7,680 bases of DNA from Oribacterium parvum (lineage in GTDB: Bacteria > Bacillota > Clostridia > Lachnospirales > Lachnospiraceae): assembly GCA_938022235.1 (NCBI GenBank), contig CALIEL010000245.1, positions 1-7,680 of the forward strand, in the 5' to 3' direction. A model generated the notes under the pieces. The model had not been told where the DNA came from. It did not search any database and saw only the letters and a program-made list of their open reading frames with translations. Numbering within the stretch: position 1 is the first letter of the stretch; each line of letters begins with the position of its first letter. Of this stretch, positions 1-5,968 are shown in pieces. The position numbers and the translations under genes were made by a program.

Positions 1-535
1 CTCTTAGAGACTTCACCAAGTCCTTAGCCTCCTCTAAGCTAAAGTCCGACTGCTACGGATTTTTCCTTGCCAGCAGCAATGCTTCGGTAATGTTGGGAAC
101 AATATAATCTGAAAGCCCCATAAGCTTTCTTCTACTTTCCACCGCCTCCGGTGAAATCCCGTAATAGAGCTTTCCATTGTCCGCCATAATAGGATCAAAG
201 AAAATAACGCAGCCCTTCTCTCTTTCTTCCTTACAAAGTTCCGCCAAAAATTCTCCCTGCTTTTCCCCGGTAATAAAGCCGATAGCCATAGCATCAAAGG
301 AAAAGCCAAGTTCTCTCCAGACCGCAACGCTGCCCTTCATATAATCCGTAGTATCTAAAATTTCCGCCTTACCAAAGTCCAACACATTGGAAACCAAAGC
401 GGTAGGCAAGGAAAACAGCTGATATTTCATTGCCGTTAAGGTAGGAATCATCCCCTGCAAAGCCACCTTCCCATAGCCCGGAAAATCATTACACAAAAAA
501 ATATTTTTTCCCATTGCTTTGCTCATATCTGCCAT
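1..535 (-). pseudogene. Pyridoxal/pyridoxamine kinase, interrupted by in-frame TAG and cut by window edge
   Basis: This is the N-terminal part of a ribokinase-fold B6-vitamer kinase, which phosphorylates pyridoxal/pyridoxamine in the PLP salvage pathway in the cytoplasm. Visible landmarks are NDFPGYG (residues 16-22), TALVSN (45-50), IGFI (85-88), DPIMADNG (114-121) and PNITEA (147-152), in the order expected for PdxK/PdxY-type enzymes. The start at 533-535 follows a strong AAAGGAGGG site; Met4 is a weaker alternative. A TAG codon at 53-55 stops the frame after residue 160, whereas the family is normally about 270-290 residues. The frame beyond the TAG stays open to base 2 and reads QSDFSLEEAKDLVKSLR, which looks like normal kinase sequence. 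A single substitution of a Tyr codon (TAC/TAT to TAG) is therefore the simplest explanation. It lacks the C-terminal ATP-binding region if the stop is real. The family call is firm; whether the gene is dead, or the TAG is a sequencing error, is open. Confidence 0.8.
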
Positions 536-702
536 CTCGCCCTCCTTTTAGCACCAAATGCTACTTCACTGTTGTCCATAATTTTTAGTAAAATATAAAG
601 AGTTCTACTACTGTTAGATTTTTCCCACAATAGTAAAATTTCTCCATAACATTTTAAAAGCTTATTTTACCATATTTTTTCACAAAAAATAAGCATTTTA
701 CT

Positions 703-846
703 CAATATGATTTTTGACCAAAAGATATTGAAACCTTTCGCGCATATCCTAAATATCCTCAGAATGTATTATTCAACATGACTGTTGATGAATTCTTTAC
801 ATATAGAGAAATCTTTCTTGTTTTTATCATAAAAATATCCCCCTAG
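703..846 (+). pseudogene. Possible remnant of an ABC-transporter ATP-binding domain
   Basis: Reading the plus strand in one frame gives QYDF, a TGA stop (715-717), then KDIETF (721-738) and YPQNVLFNMTVDEFFTY (754-804), ending at TAG 844-846. In ABC ATPases, especially exporter types, a segment like DG-KDI-x-x-F lies between the Walker A strand and the Q-loop, and the Q-loop is followed by PQN-x-x-LFN-x-TV-x-E. Both pieces occur here in the right order, but the loop between them is shortened. No Walker A, signature or Walker B is found nearby. It has no ribosome binding site and opposes all surrounding genes. This is pattern recognition over about 30 codons; a chance resemblance cannot be excluded. 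Confidence 0.28.
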
Positions 847-880
847 ATTAATATTTATTCTTACATTAATCTAGGAGGAT
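837..880. terminator. Long hairpin, possible bidirectional terminator
   Basis: Arms 837-852 and 865-880 are complementary over 16 positions with one imperfect pair (C-A on plus, G-U on minus) and a 12-base loop. A T-rich stretch follows on both sides: ATTTTTATG on the minus strand below 838 and CTATTTTTAG on the plus strand above 882. It could end the transcript of the minus-strand 60-residue gene, whose stop is about 180 bases upstream, or any plus-strand transcript through the ABC remnant. The stem is AT-rich in its inner half, with its G/C pairs near the base. Confidence 0.5.
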
Positions 881-1059
881 ACCTATTTTTAGCTACATAA
901 TTTATACAAATTATTTCACCGTCTCTATTTTTATCTGAATGTTTATAATTTGACTCAATGTCAAATAGACAGCTATGACCAACTAGAGTAATTTAAATTA
1001 AGTAACTTTTGCACAAAACACGTTTATGTACGGAAATTACTTAAGATAAATAAGACAAT

Positions 1060-1242
1060 CTAGTCATCGTATTTGATCGCTCCACCTGTACTGGTCCATT
1101 TATGATTATCAGATTGTTCAAATTTTTCTTTGGCTATATCTTGAGCTTCGCTTCTTGAATCAGCACTTACTACGTATGTTTTATTTATATGCTCACCAGT
1201 TCTTGTATCCCTTCCTCCAACAGTAACTTTATACTTTGACAT
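1060..1242 (-). CDS. Hypothetical 60-residue protein
   Basis: I do not recognise a family. The start at 1240-1242 has a well-placed AAAGGAG five bases upstream and a promoter-like pair of boxes 35-65 bases upstream, so expression is credible. The protein is small, soluble and mixed-charge. Its pattern suggests strand (YKVTVGG, 4-10), strand (NKTYVVSA, 20-27), a helix rich in Glu/Lys/Ala (SRSEAQDIAKEKFEQ, 30-44) and a short final segment, a beta-beta-alpha arrangement. There is no signal peptide, membrane segment or Cys motif. It sits alone in the AT-rich accessory stretch, with its codons equally AT-rich, unlike the neighbouring metabolic genes. This suggests acquisition by transfer, possibly phage- or plasmid-type cargo (inference). 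No function is proposed. Confidence 0.7.
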   Translation of the reverse strand: MSKYKVTVGGRDTRTGEHINKTYVVSADSRSEAQDIAKEKFEQSDNHKWTSTGGAIKYDD

Positions 1243-1276
1243 AAAATCTCCTTTCTCAATATGTATAATTTAATTA

Positions 1277-1305
1277 ATTCTACCATATCTATATATATAT
1301 CGCAA
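1277..1305 (-). promoter_or_regulatory. Sigma-A-type promoter for the 60-residue gene
   Basis: On the minus strand TTGCGA (1300-1305) and TAGAAT (1277-1282) are separated by exactly 17 bases made almost entirely of TA repeats. Transcription would start near 1270, leaving a leader of roughly 28 bases before the start codon at 1242. The -10 matches the consensus at five of six positions; the -35 keeps the TTG. Confidence 0.55.
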
Positions 1306-1381
1306 GAAAAAATTAAATATACGATGGGATGAAGTATCGGAATAGAATAATTTTATTTATTTCTCCAAAGATAATATGCCC

Positions 1382-1720
1382 GTTTCCTTCATGTCGGTCT
1401 TAAAAAGGAATACTCCAAGCTCCCCGTTACTTGGCTAGCAAGAGCGTTACCGAAACAAAATCTTTAGGAATCCATTAACCAAAGCGAATGATGCAGTACA
1501 GTCTTTCATAGGGGTAGTCTGAGCCCTTCAGTACTTACTGAAAGCAAGCAAAGCGACGCTTGAAGTTAGTACTGCTAAGTGGCGAAGCTAGCGAGAGCGT
1601 GCCCCAAGGAAAGACCTGTACTGCATCAGAGCGTAGGCAATTTATTTTCACAGTCCGTTATTACTAAAATCGAGCTTAGCCGAAGAGTATTCCTATTTCA
1701 GACCTTGTTATGAAGGAAAC
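1382..1720. repeat. Composite palindromic element (copy O), interrupted by copy A, just after sodA
   Basis: The outer ends form nested inverted arms: 1382-1392 with 1710-1720 (11 bp perfect), GGTCT 1396-1400 with AGACC 1700-1704, and GGAATACTC 1407-1415 with GAGTATTCC 1685-1693 (9 bp perfect). From GGTCT to GTTACTTG (1396-1433) the left side aligns without gaps with 6733-6770 of the distant copy B, roughly three quarters identical. The right side (1672-1704) aligns with 6822-6851. So O is a diverged relative of B whose interior is interrupted by the complete copy A. A further motif-like segment, GCTAGCAAGAGCGTTAC (1434-1450), resembles the conserved right-hand motif of A and B, so the region is mosaic. 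It begins four bases beyond the sodA stop codon and therefore lies in that gene's 3' untranslated region. No protein-coding capacity is seen. Confidence 0.7.
1490..1627. repeat. Palindromic element, copy A (138 bp)
   Basis: The terminal arms 1490-1501 and 1616-1627 are perfect 12-bp complements. They continue as TCTTTC 1502-1507 with GAAAGA 1609-1614 and GGGG 1511-1514 with CCCC 1602-1605. Inside are the left motif TCTGAGCCC (1518-1526), GTACTT (1531-1536), a variable inner stem (CAGTACT 1530-1535 region with AGTACTG 1568-1574, bulged), and the right motif GCGAAG-C-TAGCGAGAGCG followed by TGCCCC (1582-1605). Copy B near 6723-6861 has the same order, almost the same spacing and total length (139 bp), with 23 of 24 identical bases in the right motif. 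The conserved motifs sit in the internal loops and the stems vary. No coding frame, and no clear target duplication. Confidence 0.8.
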
Positions 1721-1724
1721 AAAT

Positions 1725-2339
1725 TTATCTGCCACGCTCATAATTCTCGCTGACCTTCTCCCAATCCAGTACCTCAAAGAAATTCTTCAGATAGTCGCCT
1801 CTTAGATTCTTATAACGAAGGTAGTAGGCATGCTCCCATACATCAATTCCCAGGATGGGGGTATGCTGTCCTTCTTCCATAAAAGGATTGTTCTGGTTTG
1901 CGGCCTTTGTGGCATAAAGCTTTCCTTCTTTATCTACCGATAAGAACGCCCAGCCGGAACCGAACTGTCCCAAAGCCAGATTCTGCAAGGTTTCCACCAG
2001 CTTTTCCAAGGATCCGAAGTCCCTGTTGATCGCCTCTGCCAGGGTAGGGCTTGGTTTTGTTCCCTTTTTAGGACTCATAACGGAAAAATACAAATTATGG
2101 TTATAGAAACCGCCACCATTATTCTGTAAAGCGTTCCTTAAGGCCTCATCACCCACGGAAGAGAGAGAAGAAAGAATCTCTTCGACAGATTTTCCGCCAA
2201 GTCCCGCCTTTTCCACCGCATCATTAAAGTTCTTGGTATAGGTGGCATGATGCTTTCCATAGTGGGTTTCCATAGTCATCGTGTCGATATGGGGCTCCAG
2301 AGCATCAAAGGCATAGTCTAATTTTACTTGTTCAAACAT
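1725..2339 (-). CDS. sodA: Superoxide dismutase, Fe/Mn family, Mn-type features
   Basis: The enzyme converts superoxide to oxygen and hydrogen peroxide in the cytoplasm, protecting oxygen-sensitive enzymes of an anaerobe. At 204 residues it is full length. All four metal ligands are present: His26 (in METHYGKHH), His81 (in NNGGGFYNHNLYF), Asp166 and His170 (in DVWEHAYYLRY). The GGG at 75-77 and Gln149 in the ANQNNP segment are the pattern usual for Mn enzymes; cambialistic use of Fe cannot be ruled out. Phe85 stands where a Trp is common in the family. The start follows AAGGAGG by six bases. It is separated from the upstream lipoprotein gene by about 150 bases containing a 17-bp palindrome, so it is probably a separate transcription unit. 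Copy O of the repeat begins immediately beyond its stop codon. Confidence 0.95.
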   Translation of the reverse strand: MFEQVKLDYAFDALEPHIDTMTMETHYGKHHATYTKNFNDAVEKAGLGGKSVEEILSSLSSVGDEALRNALQNNGGGFYNHNLYFSVMSPKKGTKPSPTLAEAINRDFGSLEKLVETLQNLALGQFGSGWAFLSVDKEGKLYATKAANQNNPFMEEGQHTPILGIDVWEHAYYLRYKNLRGDYLKNFFEVLDWEKVSENYERGR

Positions 2340-2388
2340 AGTTTTCCTCCTTATTTGTTCTACTGTCTTCAGTACTTCCTTCTGCTTT

Positions 2389-2413
2389 TCTCAAATTTAT
2401 CTTAAAATTGAGA
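2389..2413 (-). promoter_or_regulatory. Inverted repeat in the sodA leader
   Basis: TCTCAA (2389-2394) and TTGAGA (2408-2413) flank an AT-rich centre that can pair partly (AATTT against AAATT), giving a weak hairpin about 50-75 bases before the sodA start. It could stabilise the leader or be incidental; no U-run follows it. Confidence 0.3.
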
Positions 2414-2425
2414 AGTATTATTATT

Positions 2426-2442
2426 TTATACTCTTAGTATAA
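2426..2442. promoter_or_regulatory. 17-bp palindrome upstream of sodA, candidate operator/promoter region
   Basis: The sequence is TTATACT-N3-AGTATAA, perfect over both 7-base arms. It lies about 90-105 bases before the sodA start, and each arm also gives a TATACT/TATAAA-like -10 box on the minus strand, so an operator overlapping the core promoter is plausible. The AT-rich dyad recalls PerR/Fur-family operators in general style, but those usually have a single-base spacer, so assignment to PerR is only a guess. I could not fix a good -35. Confidence 0.4.
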
Positions 2443-2488
2443 CAAACAAAGAAAAAGAAAAGTATAAAAGTTATATTAAACTAACCAT

Positions 2489-3298
2489 CTAATCTGTAAT
2501 GGGGTTCACTCCGGGGTTATCCATTTTCTCCACTTCCAAAGCTTCAATATAGTAAATTAACTGGGAAACATCCTTGGAAATGGAATACTTTCCCTGCCTG
2601 AGAACGCCCTTTACCCGAATCCAGGACTTTTCCGATTCCAATCCGGAAAGATCAAGGTCAGTTTTAAATTCAAAATTCACATAGCCACCGGTACAATAAG
2701 GACAGGAGGGACCGTTTCTTCCCACCAGGGTATAGCCTCCGAAGTTCATATACATCCCTTCAATACTGACCGTCTTTCCCTCATAATCCTGAAAGTTCTT
2801 GTACCAGTCATTAATCTGGGTGGCATAGAGTTTATCTCCCACCACAATATCCGGCTTCTCCAAAGAATACTTTCCTCTGTCTTCTTTAGGATTGTAGGGA
2901 TAGTCATCTATAGGATAGGTTCTTCCCTGCTCATCTGTTTCCTTCACGCTTTCTGCGGAATTGGTGCTTCCGGCAATTTTACTTTCTGAGGAGGGATTTG
3001 TATTTTCCGCCGCCACCGATGCAGCATCCTTAGACTCTAAGGCATCCAAAGCAGCCGCCATAGACATTGCTTCCTCTTCGGATACGGAAGAAGTACTTTC
3101 CGTACTCTCCACCTTTCCCGGGGTCTTCCGCACGGTATCCTTTTCCTTACAGGCCACCAAAGTTCCTGCACAAAGGGCAAGAAGAAGGCAAGCTCTTCTC
3201 AAAGGGATGGTCCCGTTTGCTCTTCTGTTTTTTCCGAAAATGCGAAAAGGCCCTAAGGCCTTCTCTTCTTTTATATTCATTTTTCTGCTTAATTTCAT
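2489..3298 (-). CDS. Lipoprotein with a CPYC motif, last gene of the znu operon
   Basis: This is a 269-residue predicted lipoprotein. A long basic N-terminus (1-35), a hydrophobic stretch (36-49) and LVAC put the lipidated Cys at position 50, so it should be anchored on the outer face of the membrane. Residues 51-130 are a low-complexity Ser/Glu/Ala linker. The C-terminal domain (about 155-258) has alternating strands (GKTVSIEGMYMNF, SWIRVKGVLRQG, YYIEALEVEKM) typical of an OB-like barrel, with C199-P-Y-C202 in the middle. It recalls the C-terminal region of the TIGR03943/DUF1980 proteins that accompany metal permeases, but this is a similarity of pattern only. The gene starts 11 bases after znuB, so it is almost certainly co-transcribed; a role in metal binding or transfer next to ZnuA is inferred from context. 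Met7 is an alternative start without a ribosome site. Confidence 0.75.
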   Translation of the reverse strand: MKLSRKMNIKEEKALGPFRIFGKNRRANGTIPLRRACLLLALCAGTLVACKEKDTVRKTPGKVESTESTSSVSEEEAMSMAAALDALESKDAASVAAENTNPSSESKIAGSTNSAESVKETDEQGRTYPIDDYPYNPKEDRGKYSLEKPDIVVGDKLYATQINDWYKNFQDYEGKTVSIEGMYMNFGGYTLVGRNGPSCPYCTGGYVNFEFKTDLDLSGLESEKSWIRVKGVLRQGKYSISKDVSQLIYYIEALEVEKMDNPGVNPITD

Positions 3299-3309
3299 TT
3301 TCTTATCCT

Positions 3310-4134
3310 CTATCCCTTTCTATTCCGGATTGCTTCAATCCCACAAAACAGGAAGAATAACACAATATCTATCACCACAATGGAAGCTCCCGTAGGAATC
3401 CTGTAAAGGAAGGATAGAGTCATTCCTACAAAGAATCCAAAGAGAGAAAGGATAGACGCCAGAATAATGGTACCTAAGAAGTTTTTACATACCCGCATTG
3501 CCGTAATAGAAGGAAACACGATCAAGCTGGAAATCAATAGGGTTCCCATCATTCGCATGCCCAGCACAATGGTGATAGAAGTCAATAAGGCCAAAACCAT
3601 GTTGTAGAAACGGGTATTGGTTCCGCTGGCTTTTGCAAAATTTTCATCAAAGGTCACCGCGAAGATGCGGGGATAGAAGAAAATGTAAAGGAACAGCACC
3701 ACCACGGATAAAACTACGGAAAGTCGCATGTCCGAGGGACTGATGGCCAGGATGGAGCCGAACATATAGTTACAAACATCTGTATTCATACCGGTGGTCA
3801 AAGAAATCGTCATTACTCCCACCGCCAAAGCTCCGCTACAAAGTAAAGCGGTAGCCGCATCTCCCTTAATTTTGGAATTTTCTTCCAGTTGCAAAAGGAA
3901 AAATGCCGCAATCACACAGACCGGAATAGACACGGACATGGGGGCTAATTGCAGAGCATAGGCAATTGCCAAGGATGCAAAGCCCACGTGGGACAAGCCA
4001 TCCCCAATCATGGAATATCTTTTTAAAACCAAACTGGTTCCCAAAAGTGTAGAACACAGGGAAACCAGAGAACCTACGATAATCGCTCGAATCATAAAAT
4101 CGTAGGAAAGCATCGACCCTAAAACCTTAAACAT
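3310..4134 (-). CDS. znuB: Metal ABC transporter permease, ZnuB/ABC-3 family
   Basis: This 274-residue integral membrane protein forms the channel of the metal importer. It has about eight hydrophobic segments and the family landmarks GDGLSH (44-49), KGDAAT (90-95), FDENFA (162-167) and PTGASIVV (257-264). Homologues dimerise and couple to the ZnuC ATPase. The ATG follows directly on the TAA of znuC with no gap, and its ribosome binding site GGAGGG lies inside the end of znuC, indicating translational coupling. Family members transport Zn, Mn or Fe; the neighbouring regulator and the His-rich ZnuA favour zinc, but the permease sequence alone does not decide. Confidence 0.93.
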   Translation of the reverse strand: MFKVLGSMLSYDFMIRAIIVGSLVSLCSTLLGTSLVLKRYSMIGDGLSHVGFASLAIAYALQLAPMSVSIPVCVIAAFFLLQLEENSKIKGDAATALLCSGALAVGVMTISLTTGMNTDVCNYMFGSILAISPSDMRLSVVLSVVVLFLYIFFYPRIFAVTFDENFAKASGTNTRFYNMVLALLTSITIVLGMRMMGTLLISSLIVFPSITAMRVCKNFLGTIILASILSLFGFFVGMTLSFLYRIPTGASIVVIDIVLFFLFCGIEAIRNRKG

Positions 4135-4842
4135 TTAGCCCTCCAAATCCTTCACAAAACTTTTTCCAAGCTCCGACTCTCTATACTTTTCCGCCTCTCC
4201 GAAAAATAACTGCTTATGGGCCAAATGGAGAATATGCTTTGCTCTTTGTACTATTTCCTTCACATCATGGGAAACCATGATGATGGTAATCTTTAATTCC
4301 TTATTCAATCTGTCAATTAAATCGTAGAGCTCTGTCTGGGCCTTAGGATCCAAACCTGCCACAGGCTCATCCAAAATCAAGAGCTTGGAGCCGGCGCAAA
4401 GGGCTCTTGCCAGAAGAACCCTTTGCTGTTGTCCGCCGGAAAGCTCCCGATAGCAGGACTTTCTCAAATTCTCAATGTTTAAAAAACGAATAGCATCCTC
4501 TACCCGCTTCTTATCTTCCTTACGATAAAAGGGAAATAAGGAAAGCTTGTTTAGGCATCCGGACTCCACCACCTCGTAAACACTGGCAGGGAAATCCTTC
4601 TGCGCCTCCGTCTGTTGGGGAAGATATCCGATATCCTGCCTTTTCAGGCCGTCCCCCAGAATGATTTCTCCTTCACCGGGCTTTTTCAACCCTAATATGC
4701 CCTTTAAAAGGGTACTTTTTCCGGCTCCGTTTTCCCCCACGATACAAAGATAATCTCCCTTTTCCACGGAAAAATGAATGTCCTCTAATACCACCTTCCC
4801 TTCATAGGAAAAGCCAATCTTGTTTAGGGAAAAATAACTCAT
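4135..4842 (-). CDS. znuC: Metal ABC transporter ATP-binding protein
   Basis: This is the 235-residue cytoplasmic ATPase of the importer. All nucleotide-binding motifs are intact: Walker A GENGAGKST (36-44), Q-loop around Gln76, signature LSGGQ (134-138), Walker B LLILDEP (154-160) and the switch His192 in VSHD. The start overlaps the znuA stop by one base (TAATG); AGGAGG lies 10 bases upstream, inside znuA. The length is typical of metal-uptake ATPases, and nothing is missing. Confidence 0.95.
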   Translation of the reverse strand: MSYFSLNKIGFSYEGKVVLEDIHFSVEKGDYLCIVGENGAGKSTLLKGILGLKKPGEGEIILGDGLKRQDIGYLPQQTEAQKDFPASVYEVVESGCLNKLSLFPFYRKEDKKRVEDAIRFLNIENLRKSCYRELSGGQQQRVLLARALCAGSKLLILDEPVAGLDPKAQTELYDLIDRLNKELKITIIMVSHDVKEIVQRAKHILHLAHKQLFFGEAEKYRESELGKSFVKDLEG

Positions 4843-5942
4843 TAATTCAGTGCCTCCTTCAATGCCTCTACATTCGGCTTCATTAAGTCCACATAGGTCT
4901 TGCCTGCTTTGAAATCCTCATCGGTCACATTGTGTACCGCATTCAAAAGCATTTTCTTAGCTCCCGTATCCTTACAAATGGCATTTACCATATCCTCGTT
5001 ACTCATTTCAATATGGAATACCACCGGAATACCGTCTTCCTTTACCTTATCCTGTAAGAACGCAATGGTCTGTGCAGCAGGCTGGGTATCGGTAGAACAG
5101 CCCGGGAATGCCGCAAAGTAGCTTAAGCCGTACTCTTTACAGAAATAAGCAAAGGGGAAACGGTCTGCTACAATGATTTCCTTTCTCTTTCCGGAATCTA
5201 CCACTTCTCTAAAGCTTTTATCCAGCTCTTCCAATTCCTTCACATAGGCCTCAGTATTCTTCTCAAAAACGTCCTTTTTGGAAGAATCCAGGGAAGAAAT
5301 CTTCTCATCCAGCTTCTTTACAATCTGAATGGCATTTACAGGAGAGGTCCATACATGCTCATCCATCTCCACTTCCTCTTCCTCGTGGCTGTCACTCTTT
5401 GCCTCGGAAGCCTTATCCTCATGGTCGGCAGCTTCTTCCTTATGCTCTCCGGACTCTCCTTCATGGTCATGGTCATGCTCCTCTTCTTCCTGCATTCCCT
5501 CAACCGTTTCCTCTTCCATTAAATTTACCGCATCCATCATTTTGAAAACGGAGGAATCCTCCTTGTTCATGGACTTTAACATGCCGTCTACCCAAGCATC
5601 GCTGTCTCCGCCTACATAGAGGAATAAATCCGCATTTTGAATGGTAATAATATCCTGAGGGCTTGGCTCATAGCTGTGGGTCTCGGATCCGGGCTTTACC
5701 AGCATGGTAACATCCGCCTCTCCCTTGGTAACAGCTCTTGCAAAATCATAAGCAGGGAAATTGGTAGCCACAATCTTCAGCTTCTCTCCGCCTGCCTTGC
5801 TCTCCTCCTTGCTGCTTTCTGCTGCTGCCTGTGTGGTGGCTGCTGTAGTCTCAGTCTTTCCTGCATTACTTGCTCCACAGGCAAAAAGATTTGCTGCAAG
5901 TAAGGAAAATGTGGTGGCAATCGCCAGTTTTCTTAGTCCCAT
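4842..5942 (-). CDS. znuA: Zinc-type ABC transporter substrate-binding lipoprotein
   Basis: This is the 366-residue cluster A-I metal-binding protein that delivers metal to ZnuB. The signal peptide ends in LFAC, with lipidated Cys22, then a Thr/Ala/Ser/Glu linker to about 53. The mature lobe has His89 in GSETHSYEPSPQD and His196 in DEHVWTSP, the first two metal ligands of the family. Between them lies an acidic His-rich loop (about 143-195, with His156, 158, 160, 167, 174 and 186), typical of zinc-specific members and thought to gather zinc. Where many homologues have the third His, this protein has Asp260 in ADRFPFAYF, and Glu312 in FHIEMSNE is a further candidate ligand; I recall this DRFPF variant as common among Firmicutes. 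The ATG is preceded by AAAGGAG at five bases and lies 26 bases after the regulator gene. Confidence 0.92.
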   Translation of the reverse strand: MGLRKLAIATTFSLLAANLFACGASNAGKTETTAATTQAAAESSKEESKAGGEKLKIVATNFPAYDFARAVTKGEADVTMLVKPGSETHSYEPSPQDIITIQNADLFLYVGGDSDAWVDGMLKSMNKEDSSVFKMMDAVNLMEEETVEGMQEEEEHDHDHEGESGEHKEEAADHEDKASEAKSDSHEEEEVEMDEHVWTSPVNAIQIVKKLDEKISSLDSSKKDVFEKNTEAYVKELEELDKSFREVVDSGKRKEIIVADRFPFAYFCKEYGLSYFAAFPGCSTDTQPAAQTIAFLQDKVKEDGIPVVFHIEMSNEDMVNAICKDTGAKKMLLNAVHNVTDEDFKAGKTYVDLMKPNVEALKEALN

Positions 5943-5968
5943 AGGGGCTCCTTTCTAGATAAATAACT

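Larger units (their letters stand above)
536..1059. other. AT-rich intergenic stretch between the kinase and the 60-residue gene
   Basis: No intact gene is visible here on either strand. The stretch is clearly more AT-rich than the flanking enzyme genes. It contains the kinase ribosome binding site just above 535, a plus-strand fragment resembling an ABC ATPase (703-846), and a long hairpin (837-880). Smaller inverted repeats are TCAACA/TGTTGA (773-788), TTTGAC/GTCAAA (949-965) and TTAAGTAA/TTACTTAA (998-1005 with 1037-1044). The last could be a weak hairpin after the 60-residue gene. I could not pick a convincing kinase promoter; several TAAAAT/TATATT-like boxes lie between 580 and 680 without a good -35. 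Confidence 0.6.

Noticed and set aside
53..55. Programmed TAG read-through (pyrrolysine) in the kinase gene
   Set aside because: Pyrrolysine use is confined to special methylamine enzymes and a few lineages. Nothing nearby suggests it, and B6 kinases are not known to carry it. A point mutation or sequence error is simpler.
1490..1627. IS200/IS605-linked guide-type RNA (HEARO/omega-RNA)
   Set aside because: The size and hairpin form invite the comparison, but no TnpB, IscB or IsrB gene is in the window and I cannot match the motifs to that consensus from memory.
1382..1720. CRISPR array or insertion sequence with transposase
   Set aside because: There are no regularly spaced direct repeats and no transposase frame. 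The structure is made of inverted arms around non-coding DNA.
2961..3395. Plus-strand open frame of 144 codons
   Set aside because: It is antisense to the lipoprotein and znuB genes; the Ser/Ala-rich product mirrors the low-complexity linker on the other strand.
5329..5619. Ser-rich plus-strand open frame of 96 codons
   Set aside because: It is the antisense shadow of the His/Glu-rich loop of znuA; the biased codons there (GAG/GAA, CAT) produce long stop-free runs on the opposite strand.
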